From: UBA5499 sp002426275
Lineage (GTDB): Bacteria > Bacillota > DTU084
Reading direction: 5' to 3'
Assembly: GCA_937888735.1 (NCBI GenBank)
Contig: CALASN010000160.1
Span: forward strand, 1 to 41,491
Length of the DNA stretch: 41,491 bases
The notes beneath the pieces were generated by a model, which did no database searches, had not been told where the DNA came from, and saw only the letters and a list, made by a program, of their open reading frames with translations. The translations under genes were made by a program, and so were the position numbers. Below, piece after piece: positions 7,801 to 15,904 of the stretch (positions are counted from its first letter, which is position 1; each line of letters starts with the position of its first letter).

Positions 7801-9971
7801 AGTACGCGCAAGTCATCGTGTCCATCCCGACTCGGCAAATAGATCGCCCTTTTGATTACGCCGTTCCCGCTCCCTTAGAAGAGCAGGTAAAGCTGGGAGC
7901 CAAAGTGCGCGTTCCCTTCGGTCCCAAGATTCTGGATGGCTATGTGGTCGGCCTTGAGGCAGAACCGCAAGTTGAGCCGTCCAGAATAAAGCAGCTGCAT
8001 AGCATTGTTCCAGGCGCGACTATTTCTTCTGAATTGCTCACGCTGGCAAACTGGATCGCTTGCTTTTACCATTGCCTGTTCCTGGACGCTCTGCGCTTGG
8101 TTTTACCCAGCTGGACTGAAACGCAGCGTACAGTACAGGTCGCGTCCCTGCTTCAGCCTCTGCCGGATGTTGTTCAGGCCCAAGCGCGGTCTTCTCCCAA
8201 ACAAGCTGAGCTCGTGAAAATCCTGGCGTCGCAAGGGCCATTGCCTGTCCAGCAGCTTTTGCAGCTTGCAGACTGCACCCAATCGCCTCTGCGCTCTTTG
8301 GCTGCCAAGGGGGTAGTGCAGCTCACGTTGGAGCCCGAACGCAGAAAAGCGCCTTCCGCGCCCTCGCAAGCCAGCGTTCGCCCTCAGCTGACGCTCCAGC
8401 AAGAAGAGGCAATCGCAAAATTAAGCGACCTGCCTGCGGGCGGAGTGGGCCTTTTGTGGGGCATAACGGGCAGCGGTAAAACTGAAGTTTATCTAAATTT
8501 AATCGAGCGGCAATTGGCTCTGGGGCACTCAGTCATCGCTTTGGTGCCGGAAATTGCCTTAACGCCGCAAATGGTGGCCAGATTTCGGGACCGCTTTGGC
8601 CGCTTAGTGGCCTTGCTCCACAGCCAGCTGGGCGCCGCTGAACGCCGGACTGAATGGGAGCGAGTGCGCGCGGGAGATGCCAAGATCGTTTTAGGACCCC
8701 GTTCCGCGCTTTTCGCACCTGTGGAGAAGCTGGGACTCGTCGTCATCGATGAAGAACACGAACCTTCTTATAAGCAAGAGTCGCCGCCACGCTATCATGC
8801 CCGAGAATGCGCTATCCAGCGCGCCAAGCTCAGCGGAGCGCAGGTTGTGTTGGGAAGCGCCACGCCCAGCCTGGAGAGCTTTTATCATGCCGAAAACGGC
8901 CAATTTAAATTGGTCTCGCTTACCCAGCGGCCAACCGGACAAGCGCTGCCGCAAATCCACTTGGTGGATATGAGGCAGGAACTTGCCGAGGGAAATTCCA
9001 GCATGTTCAGCGCTAAGCTGCAGGCAGGCCTGCGGGAGTGCTTGGAAGCGGGCAGACAAGCTATTCTTTTCCTCAATCGCCGCGGCTACAGCACCACGGT
9101 CCTCTGCCGGGAATGCGGGCAAGTCTTGCGCTGCCCTCAGTGCGATCTCCCCCTGACATTTCACTTTGCGCAAAATCAGCTGCGGTGTCATTATTGCGGC
9201 TACCACCGCCTACCGCCTAAGATCTGTCCCCAGTGCGGCAGCCATAAGATTCGGCATTTCGGCACCGGAACGGAAAAGGTGGAGGCTGAGCTGACAAGGC
9301 TCTTTCCCGGGGTGAAGCTGGCGCGGTTGGACGTTGATACGACCAGAAAAAAAGGCGCGCATGAGAGAATTTTGTCCGCTTTCCGCCAGGGCAAAAGCCA
9401 AATTTTGGTTGGAACGCAAATGGTGGCCAAAGGTCTTGATTTCCCCAATGTGACCTTGGTTGGGGTGGTGATGGCGGATCTGACGCTCAATCTCCCTGAT
9501 TTTCGCGCTGCTGAGCGCACCTTTCAGCTGCTGACGCAAGTGGCAGGCAGGGCGGGCAGAGGACGCGAGCCGGGAAAAGTTCTGATCCAAAGCTACCTGC
9601 CGGAACATTACAGCATCCAGGCCGCAGCCAGCCATGATTATTTGGGCTTCTACCGGCAAGAACTGCCATATCGCAGGCGGCAAGGCTATCCGCCTTTTTC
9701 GCGGCTGGTGAACCTTACGGTCACCGGACCTGAGGCTGGCGTGACCAGGAGAGTCGCGGACGCGCTGGCTAAAGAGCTCACGGGCGATGTGATCGGACCT
9801 GTGGCCGCGCCCTTCGCAGTGCTCAAGGGAGAATGGCGCTACCGGATTATGGCGCGCTTCGCGCCCGATCAGGATGTGCCTGAGGATTGGCTTTCCGCGC
9901 TCACGACGCTTAATTACGCTGCCAGCGGGGTTAAGGTCAGCGTCGACGTAGATCCAATCAGCATGCTGTAG
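7797..9971 (+). CDS. priA: Primosomal replication restart helicase PriA
   Basis: This 3'-to-5' superfamily 2 DNA helicase restarts stalled replication forks. It shows an N-terminal DNA-binding region (IDRPFDYAVP, VRVPFG), Walker A GITGSGKTEVY, the Walker B-type VVIDEEHEPSYKQ, and GSATPSLES. The zinc-binding insertion contains eight cysteines in CxxC pairs (CREC, CPQC, CHYC, CPQC), and helicase motifs V and VI follow. GTG at 7797 overlaps the coaBC stop, follows AAGGAGCGG and gives VKYAQVIV, a normal PriA N-terminus; the frame is open further upstream but lacks a better site. The product is 724 residues. Confidence 0.95.
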   Translation: MKYAQVIVSIPTRQIDRPFDYAVPAPLEEQVKLGAKVRVPFGPKILDGYVVGLEAEPQVEPSRIKQLHSIVPGATISSELLTLANWIACFYHCLFLDALRLVLPSWTETQRTVQVASLLQPLPDVVQAQARSSPKQAELVKILASQGPLPVQQLLQLADCTQSPLRSLAAKGVVQLTLEPERRKAPSAPSQASVRPQLTLQQEEAIAKLSDLPAGGVGLLWGITGSGKTEVYLNLIERQLALGHSVIALVPEIALTPQMVARFRDRFGRLVALLHSQLGAAERRTEWERVRAGDAKIVLGPRSALFAPVEKLGLVVIDEEHEPSYKQESPPRYHARECAIQRAKLSGAQVVLGSATPSLESFYHAENGQFKLVSLTQRPTGQALPQIHLVDMRQELAEGNSSMFSAKLQAGLRECLEAGRQAILFLNRRGYSTTVLCRECGQVLRCPQCDLPLTFHFAQNQLRCHYCGYHRLPPKICPQCGSHKIRHFGTGTEKVEAELTRLFPGVKLARLDVDTTRKKGAHERILSAFRQGKSQILVGTQMVAKGLDFPNVTLVGVVMADLTLNLPDFRAAERTFQLLTQVAGRAGRGREPGKVLIQSYLPEHYSIQAAASHDYLGFYRQELPYRRRQGYPPFSRLVNLTVTGPEAGVTRRVADALAKELTGDVIGPVAAPFAVLKGEWRYRIMARFAPDQDVPEDWLSALTTLNYAASGVKVSVDVDPISML

Positions 9972-9988
9972 CCTCCGCGCCTGGAGGC
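9971..9988 (+). terminator. Weak hairpin after priA
   Basis: GCCTCC (9971-9976) and GGAGGC (9983-9988) form a 6-base-pair stem with a 6-base loop directly after the priA stop codon. The following bases have only a short T run, so termination would be partial at best. A separate promoter for def follows at once, which makes a transcription boundary here plausible. Confidence 0.3.
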
Positions 9989-9993
9989 TACTG

Positions 9994-10023
9994 TTGCATT
10001 TAAGCGGGGATAAGGTTTATAAT
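9994..10023 (+). promoter_or_regulatory. Sigma-A-type promoter for def-fmt
   Basis: TTGCAT (9994-9999), an 18-base spacer and a perfect TATAAT (10018-10023) make a strong vegetative promoter. The start site is expected near 10030, about 27 bases before the def start codon. It would give the def-fmt-DUF116-protease-rsmB segment its own transcript apart from priA. Confidence 0.6.
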
Positions 10024-10056
10024 AAAAGAAAAAGCGAAACAGAGGAGAGACAGTTC

Positions 10057-10512
10057 ATGGCGACCCTTCCCATCAGAAAAGGAACAGAGGATGTTATCTT
10101 AAGGCGGCATGCGAAGCCCGTGTTCAGAGTTACCAAAAAGATCAATAAGCTTTTGAACGATATGTTGCAGACCATGTATACTTCTAACGGCGTAGGACTC
10201 GCTGCGCCGCAGGTTGGAGAAAACCTGCGGCTGGTGGTGATGGATGTGGGCGAGGGGCCGGTGTGCCTTGTGAATCCGGTTTTAGATCAGCCGGAAGGTG
10301 AAGAAATCGACCAAGAAGGTTGCCTGAGCCTCCCTGGAATTGTGGGGGAAGTGAAGCGGGCGGCAAAAATTAGAGTCAGCGCTCTCAACGGAAACGGCAA
10401 GCAAATCCGTTTTTTTGCGGAAGGCTTATTCGCCCGCTGCTTGCAACACGAGGTTGATCATTTGGACGGCATCCTGTTTGTGGATAAAGCGATTCGCCTG
10501 AAGGAGGTTTAG
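10057..10512 (+). CDS. def: Peptide deformylase
   Basis: The 151-residue metalloenzyme removes the formyl group from the N-terminal methionine of new proteins. All three signature motifs are present: GVGLAAPQVG, EGCLSLPG with the metal-binding Cys, and QHEVDHLDG with the HExxH histidines and glutamate. The ATG at 10057 follows GAGGAG and starts MATLPIRKG, a normal deformylase N-terminus. The frame extends further upstream but overlaps the promoter, so the longer form is rejected. It is followed after one base by fmt, its functional partner. Confidence 0.96.
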   Translation: MATLPIRKGTEDVILRRHAKPVFRVTKKINKLLNDMLQTMYTSNGVGLAAPQVGENLRLVVMDVGEGPVCLVNPVLDQPEGEEIDQEGCLSLPGIVGEVKRAAKIRVSALNGNGKQIRFFAEGLFARCLQHEVDHLDGILFVDKAIRLKEV

Positions 10513-10513
10513 C

Positions 10514-11443
10514 ATGCGGCTTGTTTTCATGGGCACGCCTGATTTTGCGGCCTTTTCTCTGAAGGCCTTAGCGGCTTCGGACCATGAGGTGTTAGCAGTG
10601 GTCACTCAGCCGGACAAACCCCGGGGTCGGGGCCAAAAACTCAAGGCGTCAGCTGTTAAAGCCGCAGCAGAGGACGCAGCAGCTCTGCCCGTGCTGCAGC
10701 CGGCAAAGGTCAAGGAAGAGTCTTTTGTGGCGCAGCTTTCGGCCTTAGCTTTGGATCTCATTGTGGTGGTGGCTTACGGCCAGAAGATCCCTGCGGAGAT
10801 CCTCCGTCTGCCGCGCTACGGCTGCATAAATGTGCATGCTTCCCTTTTACCGCGCTGGCGGGGCGCCGCGCCGATCCAAGCTGCAATTTACGCCGGCGAC
10901 AGGAAAACCGGCGTCAGCATCATGTATCTGGATGAAGGCTGGGATACTGGAGATATTATTCTCAAACGAGAGGTGGAGATCGCGCCGCGGGAAACCGGCG
11001 GCAGCCTCCATGATAAACTGGCGAGTTTGGGAGCGGACTGCCTGCTGGAGGCCATAGACCTGATAGCTCAAGGCGCGGCGCCGCGCACTCCCCAAACGCA
11101 AGAGGGCGCCTGCTACGCGCCAAAACTTGAAGAGAATTTATTTGTTATCGATTGGCGGCAAGAGGCTGCCAAGATCGAGCGACTGATCAGGGCGCTCAAT
11201 CCTTTCCCTGGGGCCAGGACTTACCATCAAGGCAGGCTCTTGCGCCTTTGGAGCGGGAAAGTGACGCCTGGCGCTGGCGCGAGGCCGGGCACGATTCTTT
11301 CCCTCTCTCAAGCCGGAATCGTGGTTCAGGCCAAAGACGAAGCCCTGCGGATTGAAGAAATTCAGCGCTCCGGGGGGACCAGGATGTCAGCCGGGGCTTT
11401 CATTTGCGGCTATACGCTGCACAGAGGAGAAATTTTAGGTTAA
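10514..11443 (+). CDS. fmt: Methionyl-tRNA formyltransferase
   Basis: The 309-residue enzyme formylates initiator Met-tRNA using 10-formyltetrahydrofolate. Motifs are FMGTPDFA at the N-terminus, the catalytic segment HASLLPRWRGAAPIQ (Asn-His-Asp type active site) and DEGWDTGDI, followed by the C-terminal OB-like tRNA-binding domain. The ATG follows AAGGAGG (10501-10507), which overlaps the end of def. The def-fmt pair is a standard arrangement. Confidence 0.96.
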   Translation: MRLVFMGTPDFAAFSLKALAASDHEVLAVVTQPDKPRGRGQKLKASAVKAAAEDAAALPVLQPAKVKEESFVAQLSALALDLIVVVAYGQKIPAEILRLPRYGCINVHASLLPRWRGAAPIQAAIYAGDRKTGVSIMYLDEGWDTGDIILKREVEIAPRETGGSLHDKLASLGADCLLEAIDLIAQGAAPRTPQTQEGACYAPKLEENLFVIDWRQEAAKIERLIRALNPFPGARTYHQGRLLRLWSGKVTPGAGARPGTILSLSQAGIVVQAKDEALRIEEIQRSGGTRMSAGAFICGYTLHRGEILG

Positions 11444-11444
11444 G

Positions 11445-12182
11445 ATGCGACGAAATAAAGGACTGGCAGTGACGGCATTGCTGTCCGCTTTTTTGGTGCT
11501 GTCAGGTTTGGCGGCGCTGGCGCTATGGTTACTGACCCGCGGCGGTCGAGTGCTGCAGTTTTTGCTCAGCGCCACCATTTTAGCGGTGCTGTCGGCTCTT
11601 TTGGTAGGCGTAGGCGCTCTGGGATTGAGTTTCATCTTCAGTAAACCCTTGCCTGGGATGGAAAAGCTCGCTAACTGGGCAGTCAGGTTCCTCTATCCCG
11701 TGGCGCAAAGATTATGCCGGCTTTTGGGAATCGGCACAGATGCCTTGGCGCAGTCCTTTATCGCCATGAATAACCGCCTGGTACGTCTGAGGGCGCAAAG
11801 CTGCCGGCCTGAAAAGCTGCTTTTGTTACTGCCGCATTGCCTGCAATGGAGCCAGTGCACTCACAAATTAAATACCCAGGCCGAAGGCTGTATGGATTGC
11901 GGACGCTGCCAGATGGGACAACTGCTGACGCTGGCCTGCGAATATGGAATCCGGTTGGCTCTTTCCACAGGCGGGACCTTGGCCAGAAAGGAAATCGCCC
12001 AGCTGAAGCCTCAGTGCGTGGTGGCTGTGGCCTGCGAACGCGATTTGCTGAGCGGCATCATCGAAACGCCGCTGCCTGTGATGGGAGTCTTGAATCAACG
12101 GCCCCAAGGTCCTTGCCACGATACAAGGGTAGATTTACCCCAGATTAGAAGCGCCATCGAATTATTTTTATCAGGGAGGTAA
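11445..12182 (+). CDS. DUF116 family membrane protein
   Basis: The 245-residue protein has two hydrophobic N-terminal segments (about 8-30 and 38-65) and then a cysteine-rich cytoplasmic domain with LLLLPHCLQWSQC, CMDCGRCQMG and a VVAVACERD motif. These match DUF116, a family of unknown function seen next to fmt and rsmB in many Clostridia. The spaced cysteines suggest metal or Fe-S binding, but this is inference. The gene starts one base after the fmt stop and ends 5 bases before the protease gene. Confidence 0.8.
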   Translation: MRRNKGLAVTALLSAFLVLSGLAALALWLLTRGGRVLQFLLSATILAVLSALLVGVGALGLSFIFSKPLPGMEKLANWAVRFLYPVAQRLCRLLGIGTDALAQSFIAMNNRLVRLRAQSCRPEKLLLLLPHCLQWSQCTHKLNTQAEGCMDCGRCQMGQLLTLACEYGIRLALSTGGTLARKEIAQLKPQCVVAVACERDLLSGIIETPLPVMGVLNQRPQGPCHDTRVDLPQIRSAIELFLSGR

Positions 12183-12187
12183 GGCAG

Positions 12188-12874
12188 ATGTTTTACTTCG
12201 GCGATCCAACTTTTCTCTTGCTGATCCCGGCTCTCATTTTAGCTGTTTACGCCCAGGCCAAAGTGCAGAACGCATTTCGCAAGTATAGTCAAATTCCTGG
12301 TTCCAGCGGCCTGACTGGCGCGGAAGTGGCAAGCAAACTCTTGCACCGCTACCAGCTTCATGATGTCACTGTGGAAACCACTCCCGGCAACCTTTCGGAT
12401 CATTACGATCCTCAGAAAAAGGTGCTTCGCTTGTCCGAGCAAGTATACGGTAGCACCAGCATTGCGGCTTTAGGCATTGCGGCGCATGAGACCGGTCATG
12501 CCATACAGCACGCAAAGGGCTACAAAGCCTTGGCTCTGCGCTCTGCCATTGTCCCGGTAGCCAACATTGGCTCTCAGCTGGCCTTTCCCCTCTTTTTCCT
12601 GGGTTTCATTTTCGGCGGCAGAACATTGATGGACGCTGGAATCGTCTTATTCAGTCTGGCCGTCATTTTTCAGCTGATCACCTTGCCTGTGGAGTTTAAT
12701 GCCAGCAGCAGAGCCGTTACAATGTTGCACGAAAACGCCCTGATCGGCCAGGGTGAAGTGGCTGCTACCCGCAGCGTGCTGTCGGCCGCGGCTCTCACTT
12801 ACGTGGCAGCGACGGCCATGGCCGTGCTGCAGCTGTTGCGGTTATTGCTTCTGCGGGGCAGCAGGGATGACTGA
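12188..12874 (+). CDS. Membrane zinc metallopeptidase (YugP type)
   Basis: The 228-residue protein belongs to the neutral zinc metallopeptidase family typified by Bacillus YugP. It has an N-terminal membrane segment, the HExxH motif in AAHETGHAIQH (about 97-107), two or three further membrane helices, and a conserved PVEFNASSRA segment that may supply the third zinc ligand. Substrates are unknown. The ATG follows GGGAGGT. The last codons overlap the rsmB start by 8 bases. Confidence 0.85.
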   Translation: MFYFGDPTFLLLIPALILAVYAQAKVQNAFRKYSQIPGSSGLTGAEVASKLLHRYQLHDVTVETTPGNLSDHYDPQKKVLRLSEQVYGSTSIAALGIAAHETGHAIQHAKGYKALALRSAIVPVANIGSQLAFPLFFLGFIFGGRTLMDAGIVLFSLAVIFQLITLPVEFNASSRAVTMLHENALIGQGEVAATRSVLSAAALTYVAATAMAVLQLLRLLLLRGSRDD

Positions 12875-14201
12875 GCCCTCGGCCGCTCGTCTGTTGGCCC
12901 TGAAAACGCTATTGACAGTTGAGAAGAAAAAGGCATTCGCCAGCCTCGCTTTGCAGAAGGCGAAGCTTTCAGAGCGCGAACTGCGGCTGGCTACGGAATT
13001 GGTGTACGGAACTCTCCGGGAGCAGTCGCTTCTGGACTGGTGGCTGGAGCGGGGAACTGAAAAAGTTTTGAGCAAACTGGCTTCTCCGGTTCGAGTCAAC
13101 TTGCGGTTGGCTTTATATCAGTGCGCTTTTGCTGACGCCATCCCAGAGAGGGCAGCCGTGGAGCAGGCAGTGGCTTTGGCTAGAAAGTTCACCCCCCAGG
13201 CAGCAAAGTTTGTGAACTGGGCTTTGCGCGCTACCCTCAGGCAAGCGGAACCGTTCGCTCTGCCTAAGGAGGACGATCCCCTGACCTATCTTGCGATTCG
13301 CTATTCGCATCCCAAATGGCTGGTACAGTTATGGCTAGAGCAGTTGGGAGAAGAACGCACCTTAAGGCTCCTTGCGGCAAACCAAACCCACGCCCGGCTC
13401 GCTGTCAGGGTCAATACCCTTCGCACCGGCGTCCAGGAGCTGCAGGCGGCGCTCTCAGACGAAGGAATCCAGAGCCGCCCCGGGCTGCTTCCCGAAGCGC
13501 TAGAGGTAACCCACGGCAGACCGGCTAAGACGGCGGCTTTCGCCGCAGGCATGTTCATGATTCAAAGCGAAGCTTCCCAGTTGGCCTCCCATCTGCTGGC
13601 CCCCAGGCCCGGAGAGAGAGTCTTGGATCTTGCCGCCGCCCCGGGCGGCAAAACCACGCATCTGGCCCAGCTGATGGAGAACAGGGGCGAGATCGTTGCC
13701 TGCGATCTATACCGACAGAGGCTGAATTTAATCGAAGAGAACTGCCGGAGACTGGGGGTTAAAATCGTCAGGACCTTATGCGCCGACGGCAGGCAGATCA
13801 AAGGCCGGAGCGAAGGAACTTTTTCCAAAATACTTTTGGACGCTCCTTGCTCCGGCCTTGGCGTGTTGCGGGGAAAACCGGATTTGAGGTGGCATAAATC
13901 GCCTGAGGAAATCGCCGGACTGCCTCTGCTGCAAAAGGAACTGCTCTCAGCCGCGGCTTCGGTGACAGCTCCCGGCGGAGAGATATGCTATTCGACCTGC
14001 ACCATCAACAAAGCGGAAAACCAGGAGGTAGTGACGGAATTTTTGGCTGCGCATCCAGGGTTTCAGCTCCTGCCGTTTGGAGAGAGACTGCCTGCGGTGG
14101 TCAGGGAGCGTTTTTCGGACGCGGACGGCATGCTGCAGTTGCTGCCTTCAGAGCACAAGTTAGACGGCTTTTTCTTTGCCCTGCTGAAACGGCTCGGCTG
14201 A
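12867..14201 (+). CDS. rsmB: 16S rRNA (cytosine-C5) methyltransferase RsmB
   Basis: The 444-residue protein methylates C967 of 16S rRNA with SAM. It has an N-terminal NusB-like helical domain (about 1-140), then the Rossmann domain with DLAAAPGGKTTHL (motif I), the motif IV DAPCSGLGVLRGKPDLRW with one catalytic cysteine, and the motif VI YSTCTINKAEN with the second cysteine. The ATG at 12867 gives MTEPSAARLLALK, typical of the family; the longer open frame inside the protease gene is not supported. Its 3' end overlaps the convergent TRIC-channel gene by 42 bases. Confidence 0.94.
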   Translation: MTEPSAARLLALKTLLTVEKKKAFASLALQKAKLSERELRLATELVYGTLREQSLLDWWLERGTEKVLSKLASPVRVNLRLALYQCAFADAIPERAAVEQAVALARKFTPQAAKFVNWALRATLRQAEPFALPKEDDPLTYLAIRYSHPKWLVQLWLEQLGEERTLRLLAANQTHARLAVRVNTLRTGVQELQAALSDEGIQSRPGLLPEALEVTHGRPAKTAAFAAGMFMIQSEASQLASHLLAPRPGERVLDLAAAPGGKTTHLAQLMENRGEIVACDLYRQRLNLIEENCRRLGVKIVRTLCADGRQIKGRSEGTFSKILLDAPCSGLGVLRGKPDLRWHKSPEEIAGLPLLQKELLSAAASVTAPGGEICYSTCTINKAENQEVVTEFLAAHPGFQLLPFGERLPAVVRERFSDADGMLQLLPSEHKLDGFFFALLKRLG

Positions 14202-14837
14202 ATGAGCTGCCGGATAGGGAATTTTCGGCAGCTCCAGTTTAAATTTAATGGAGAGCAATCTTGTGAGAATTACCAGCGCGGCGCACAGCAGGATCGACCA
14301 ATCCGCTGGAAAACCAACGCGCAAAAGCCAGGTGAGGACGGTAGCGCCCAGAATTGAGGCCGTGGCGTAAAAGCCGATCCCGCGCCTGAGGACTGCTGGA
14401 ATCTCCGCCGCAAAGATGTCTCTGAGCATTCCGCCGGCCGTGGCCGTGAGAAAGCCCGTGAGAATGCAGCCTGCAAAATTGAAGCCTGTCTGAAAACCTT
14501 CCAGAGTTCCCAGGACCGTGAAGATCCCAAGCCCAATGGTGTCGAAAATGATCACAATGTGCATCTGCTTGAAGATATAGCTGACGAAAACGGTGGAGAA
14601 AGTCGCCACCGCGATCACTATGAACAGGTAGAAGGTGTTGCCCAAAAAAGCCGGCGGAATGCGCCCGATGATCAGATCTCGCAATAAGCCGCCGCCGAAT
14701 GAGGTGACAAAGGCCAGGAAAAGAACGCCGAAAAGGTCCATCTTCTTTTTCAAAGCAGTGGTCGCGCCGGAGATGGCGAAGGAAATTATCCCGATGGCAC
14801 TGCACAACGAATAGACAAATTCAAAATATGAGTGCAT
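14160..14837 (-). CDS. TRIC-type cation channel family protein (UPF0126)
   Basis: This 225-residue membrane protein has seven hydrophobic segments in two repeated halves, each with the glycine-rich motif of the family: FGGGLLRDLIIGRIPP in the first and TAGGMLRDIFAAEIPAVL in the second. Prokaryotic TRIC homologues form homotrimeric monovalent cation channels. The start ATG (complement of 14835-14837) is preceded on the minus strand by GGAGG. It is convergent with rsmB and shares 42 bases with its 3' end. The upstream region holds a perfect inverted repeat at 14965-14992. Confidence 0.88.
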   Translation of the reverse strand: MHSYFEFVYSLCSAIGIISFAISGATTALKKKMDLFGVLFLAFVTSFGGGLLRDLIIGRIPPAFLGNTFYLFIVIAVATFSTVFVSYIFKQMHIVIIFDTIGLGIFTVLGTLEGFQTGFNFAGCILTGFLTATAGGMLRDIFAAEIPAVLRRGIGFYATASILGATVLTWLLRVGFPADWSILLCAALVILTRLLSIKFKLELPKIPYPAAHSAEPFQQGKEKAV

Positions 14838-14964
14838 AGAAAAACCTCCAGATAGAGCAAAGAATCAGGCTCAAATTGCAGTGAAACTTAAGTAAACTAT
14901 ATCATATAATCAATCAGCTGAACAGACAGCTACCGCTTTTTTACCTGGCTTCTGATTTGAGAAA

Positions 14965-14992
14965 GTAAACGCACCTCCTTTGGTGCGTTTAC
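14965..14992. repeat. Perfect 11-bp inverted repeat between TRIC gene and tRNA-Pro
   Basis: The arms GTAAACGCACC (14965-14975) and GGTGCGTTTAC (14982-14992) are perfectly complementary, with a 6-base spacer. A near copy of the right arm, GGTGCATTTAC, follows at about 15006-15016. Neither side has a convincing T tract, and the two flanking genes are divergent, so an operator is as likely as a terminator. Confidence 0.6.
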
Positions 14993-15044
14993 TCTTACAA
15001 AGGGGGGTGCATTTACGCCTGACTAACCACCCCGCTAAAAAAAC

Positions 15045-15073
15045 TTGCTTTTTTTGGGGCGCTCGTGTATACT
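15045..15073 (+). promoter_or_regulatory. Sigma-A-type promoter for tRNA-Pro
   Basis: TTGCTT (15045-15050), a 17-base spacer and TATACT (15068-15073) end 11 bases before the mature 5' end of the tRNA. The start site would fall about 4-6 bases upstream of the tRNA, as is usual for single tRNA genes. Confidence 0.6.
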
Positions 15074-15084
15074 ATCTATTGTAG

Positions 15085-15161
15085 CGGGGCGTAGCGCAGC
15101 TTGGTAGCGCGCACGGTTCGGGACCGTGAGGCCCCGGGTTCAAATCCCGGCGCCCCGACCA
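15085..15161 (+). tRNA. tRNA-Pro (anticodon CGG)
   Basis: The 77-base cloverleaf is complete. The acceptor stem is CGGGGCG/CGCCCCG, the D stem GCGC/GCGC, and the anticodon stem CACGG/CCGTG with loop TTCGGGA, giving anticodon CGG (15119-15121), which reads CCG. The T stem is CCGGG/CCCGG with TTCAAAT, and CCA is encoded. The C1-G72 acceptor pair is a known bacterial tRNA-Pro identity feature and supports the assignment. Confidence 0.97.
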
Positions 15162-15178
15162 AAAACAAAAGGTAATAA

Positions 15179-15275
15179 AGATTTATTGGTCTAAAAGCCA
15201 GTAAATCTGCGCCTTTAGAGGGCTTTCACTGAGAAAAGTGGAAGCTCTTTTTTATAGATTTATTGGTGTAAAAGC
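15179..15275 (+). repeat. 20-bp direct repeat pair flanking a terminator
   Basis: Two copies of a 20-base sequence (15179-15198 and 15256-15275) differ at one position (ATTGGTCTAAAAGC against ATTGGTGTAAAAGC) and flank the terminator hairpin downstream of the tRNA. The first copy can also fold with CCAGTAAATC (15198-15207) into a 10-pair stem containing one G-U pair. Flanking repeats after a tRNA could be an insertion scar, but no integrase gene is visible. Confidence 0.5.
15218..15253 (+). terminator. Intrinsic terminator downstream of tRNA-Pro
   Basis: GAGGGCTTTCACT (15218-15230) pairs with AGTGGAAGCTC (15237-15247), with one bulged G and one G-U pair around a GAGAAA loop, followed by six T residues (15248-15253). 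It lies 57 bases after the CCA end and would end the tRNA transcript. Confidence 0.75.
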
Positions 15276-15353
15276 TTCACTCTGATGAGGCTTAAACCTG
15301 CAAGTAAAAGCATTCATGAGTGGCGCCCTTTTCAGAAAGCAGTAAAATAAAAA

Positions 15354-15635
15354 AAGGAACTGTTCGAGCTCTCGGTCGATCTCCAGAGCGGCCTAACGGC
15401 CGGAATCACCGGACACGGCTCCAGCTTCGGCGACATTGCGGGGAATATCTCATTATCGAGCTTGGCAGCTCGCCGGAGCTCGGCGGTGCCATTGGCTCCG
15501 GAGTCTCTGGGGGTCTGTCGGCTATTACAAATCTCATCTTATGCTGTTTATGATTATCATGATGGAATATTCAGTTATTCAACTTTCGCGCTGAAAAATG
15601 CACTCAAACCTTTGATTAAAGATAAAATCCAATAA
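15354..15635 (+). pseudogene. Possible decayed small coding region, no start codon
   Basis: This frame is open for 93 codons but is preceded by a stop, without a usable start codon near the 5' end. The 5' part is glycine- and serine-rich (LTAGITGHGSSFGDIAGNI) and the 3' part looks protein-like (NALKPLIKDKIQ). In the middle, the +1 frame reads another glycine-rich stretch (ELGGAIGSGVSGGLSA), so a coding sequence may have been broken by a frameshift. Glycine-rich segments of this kind occur in class II bacteriocins and holin-like peptides, but I do not recognise a family. The rest of 15276-15826 shows no gene I can support. Confidence 0.22.
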
Positions 15636-15826
15636 CAAAATATCCCCAATTTGGTAAAATAGAAGCAAGCAAGCCTCATCATATCAAGGGAAGAAGGGTG
15701 CTTTTGTGACTTCTATCAGAAAATAAGGCTGAGGGAAATATAGCATAATCGCTGTGCCAGAGGCTTTGTCCAGAAAAGAGCCGTATCTGGATCCCAGGCG
15801 CCGCTAAAACAGGAGGATTTTGGGAT

Positions 15827-15904
15827 TTGGATGACGAAATACTAAAGCATGATCTCAATTTGGATGCTAGTGGGAGGGAACAATTGTGTGGCAGACTTTT
15901 CTAA
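15827..15904 (+). CDS. Possible 25-codon leader peptide upstream of exbB
   Basis: A TTG-started frame of 25 codons (MDDEILKHDLNLDASGRE...) lies 9 bases after a strong AGGAGGA site (15811-15817) and ends inside the exbB start region, overlapping it by 19 bases. That overlap would allow translational coupling. I do not recognise the peptide. The same AGGATTT bases could instead be the -35 part of a weak sigma-H-like element, in which case this frame would not be translated. Confidence 0.3.
   Translation: MDDEILKHDLNLDASGREQLCGRLF

Noticed and set aside
15814..15841. Sigma-H-like element (AGGATTT-N12-GACGAAATA) before exbB
   Set aside because: GAAA replaces GAAT and the -35 part overlaps a strong ribosome site for a short leader frame, so the promoter reading is weak.
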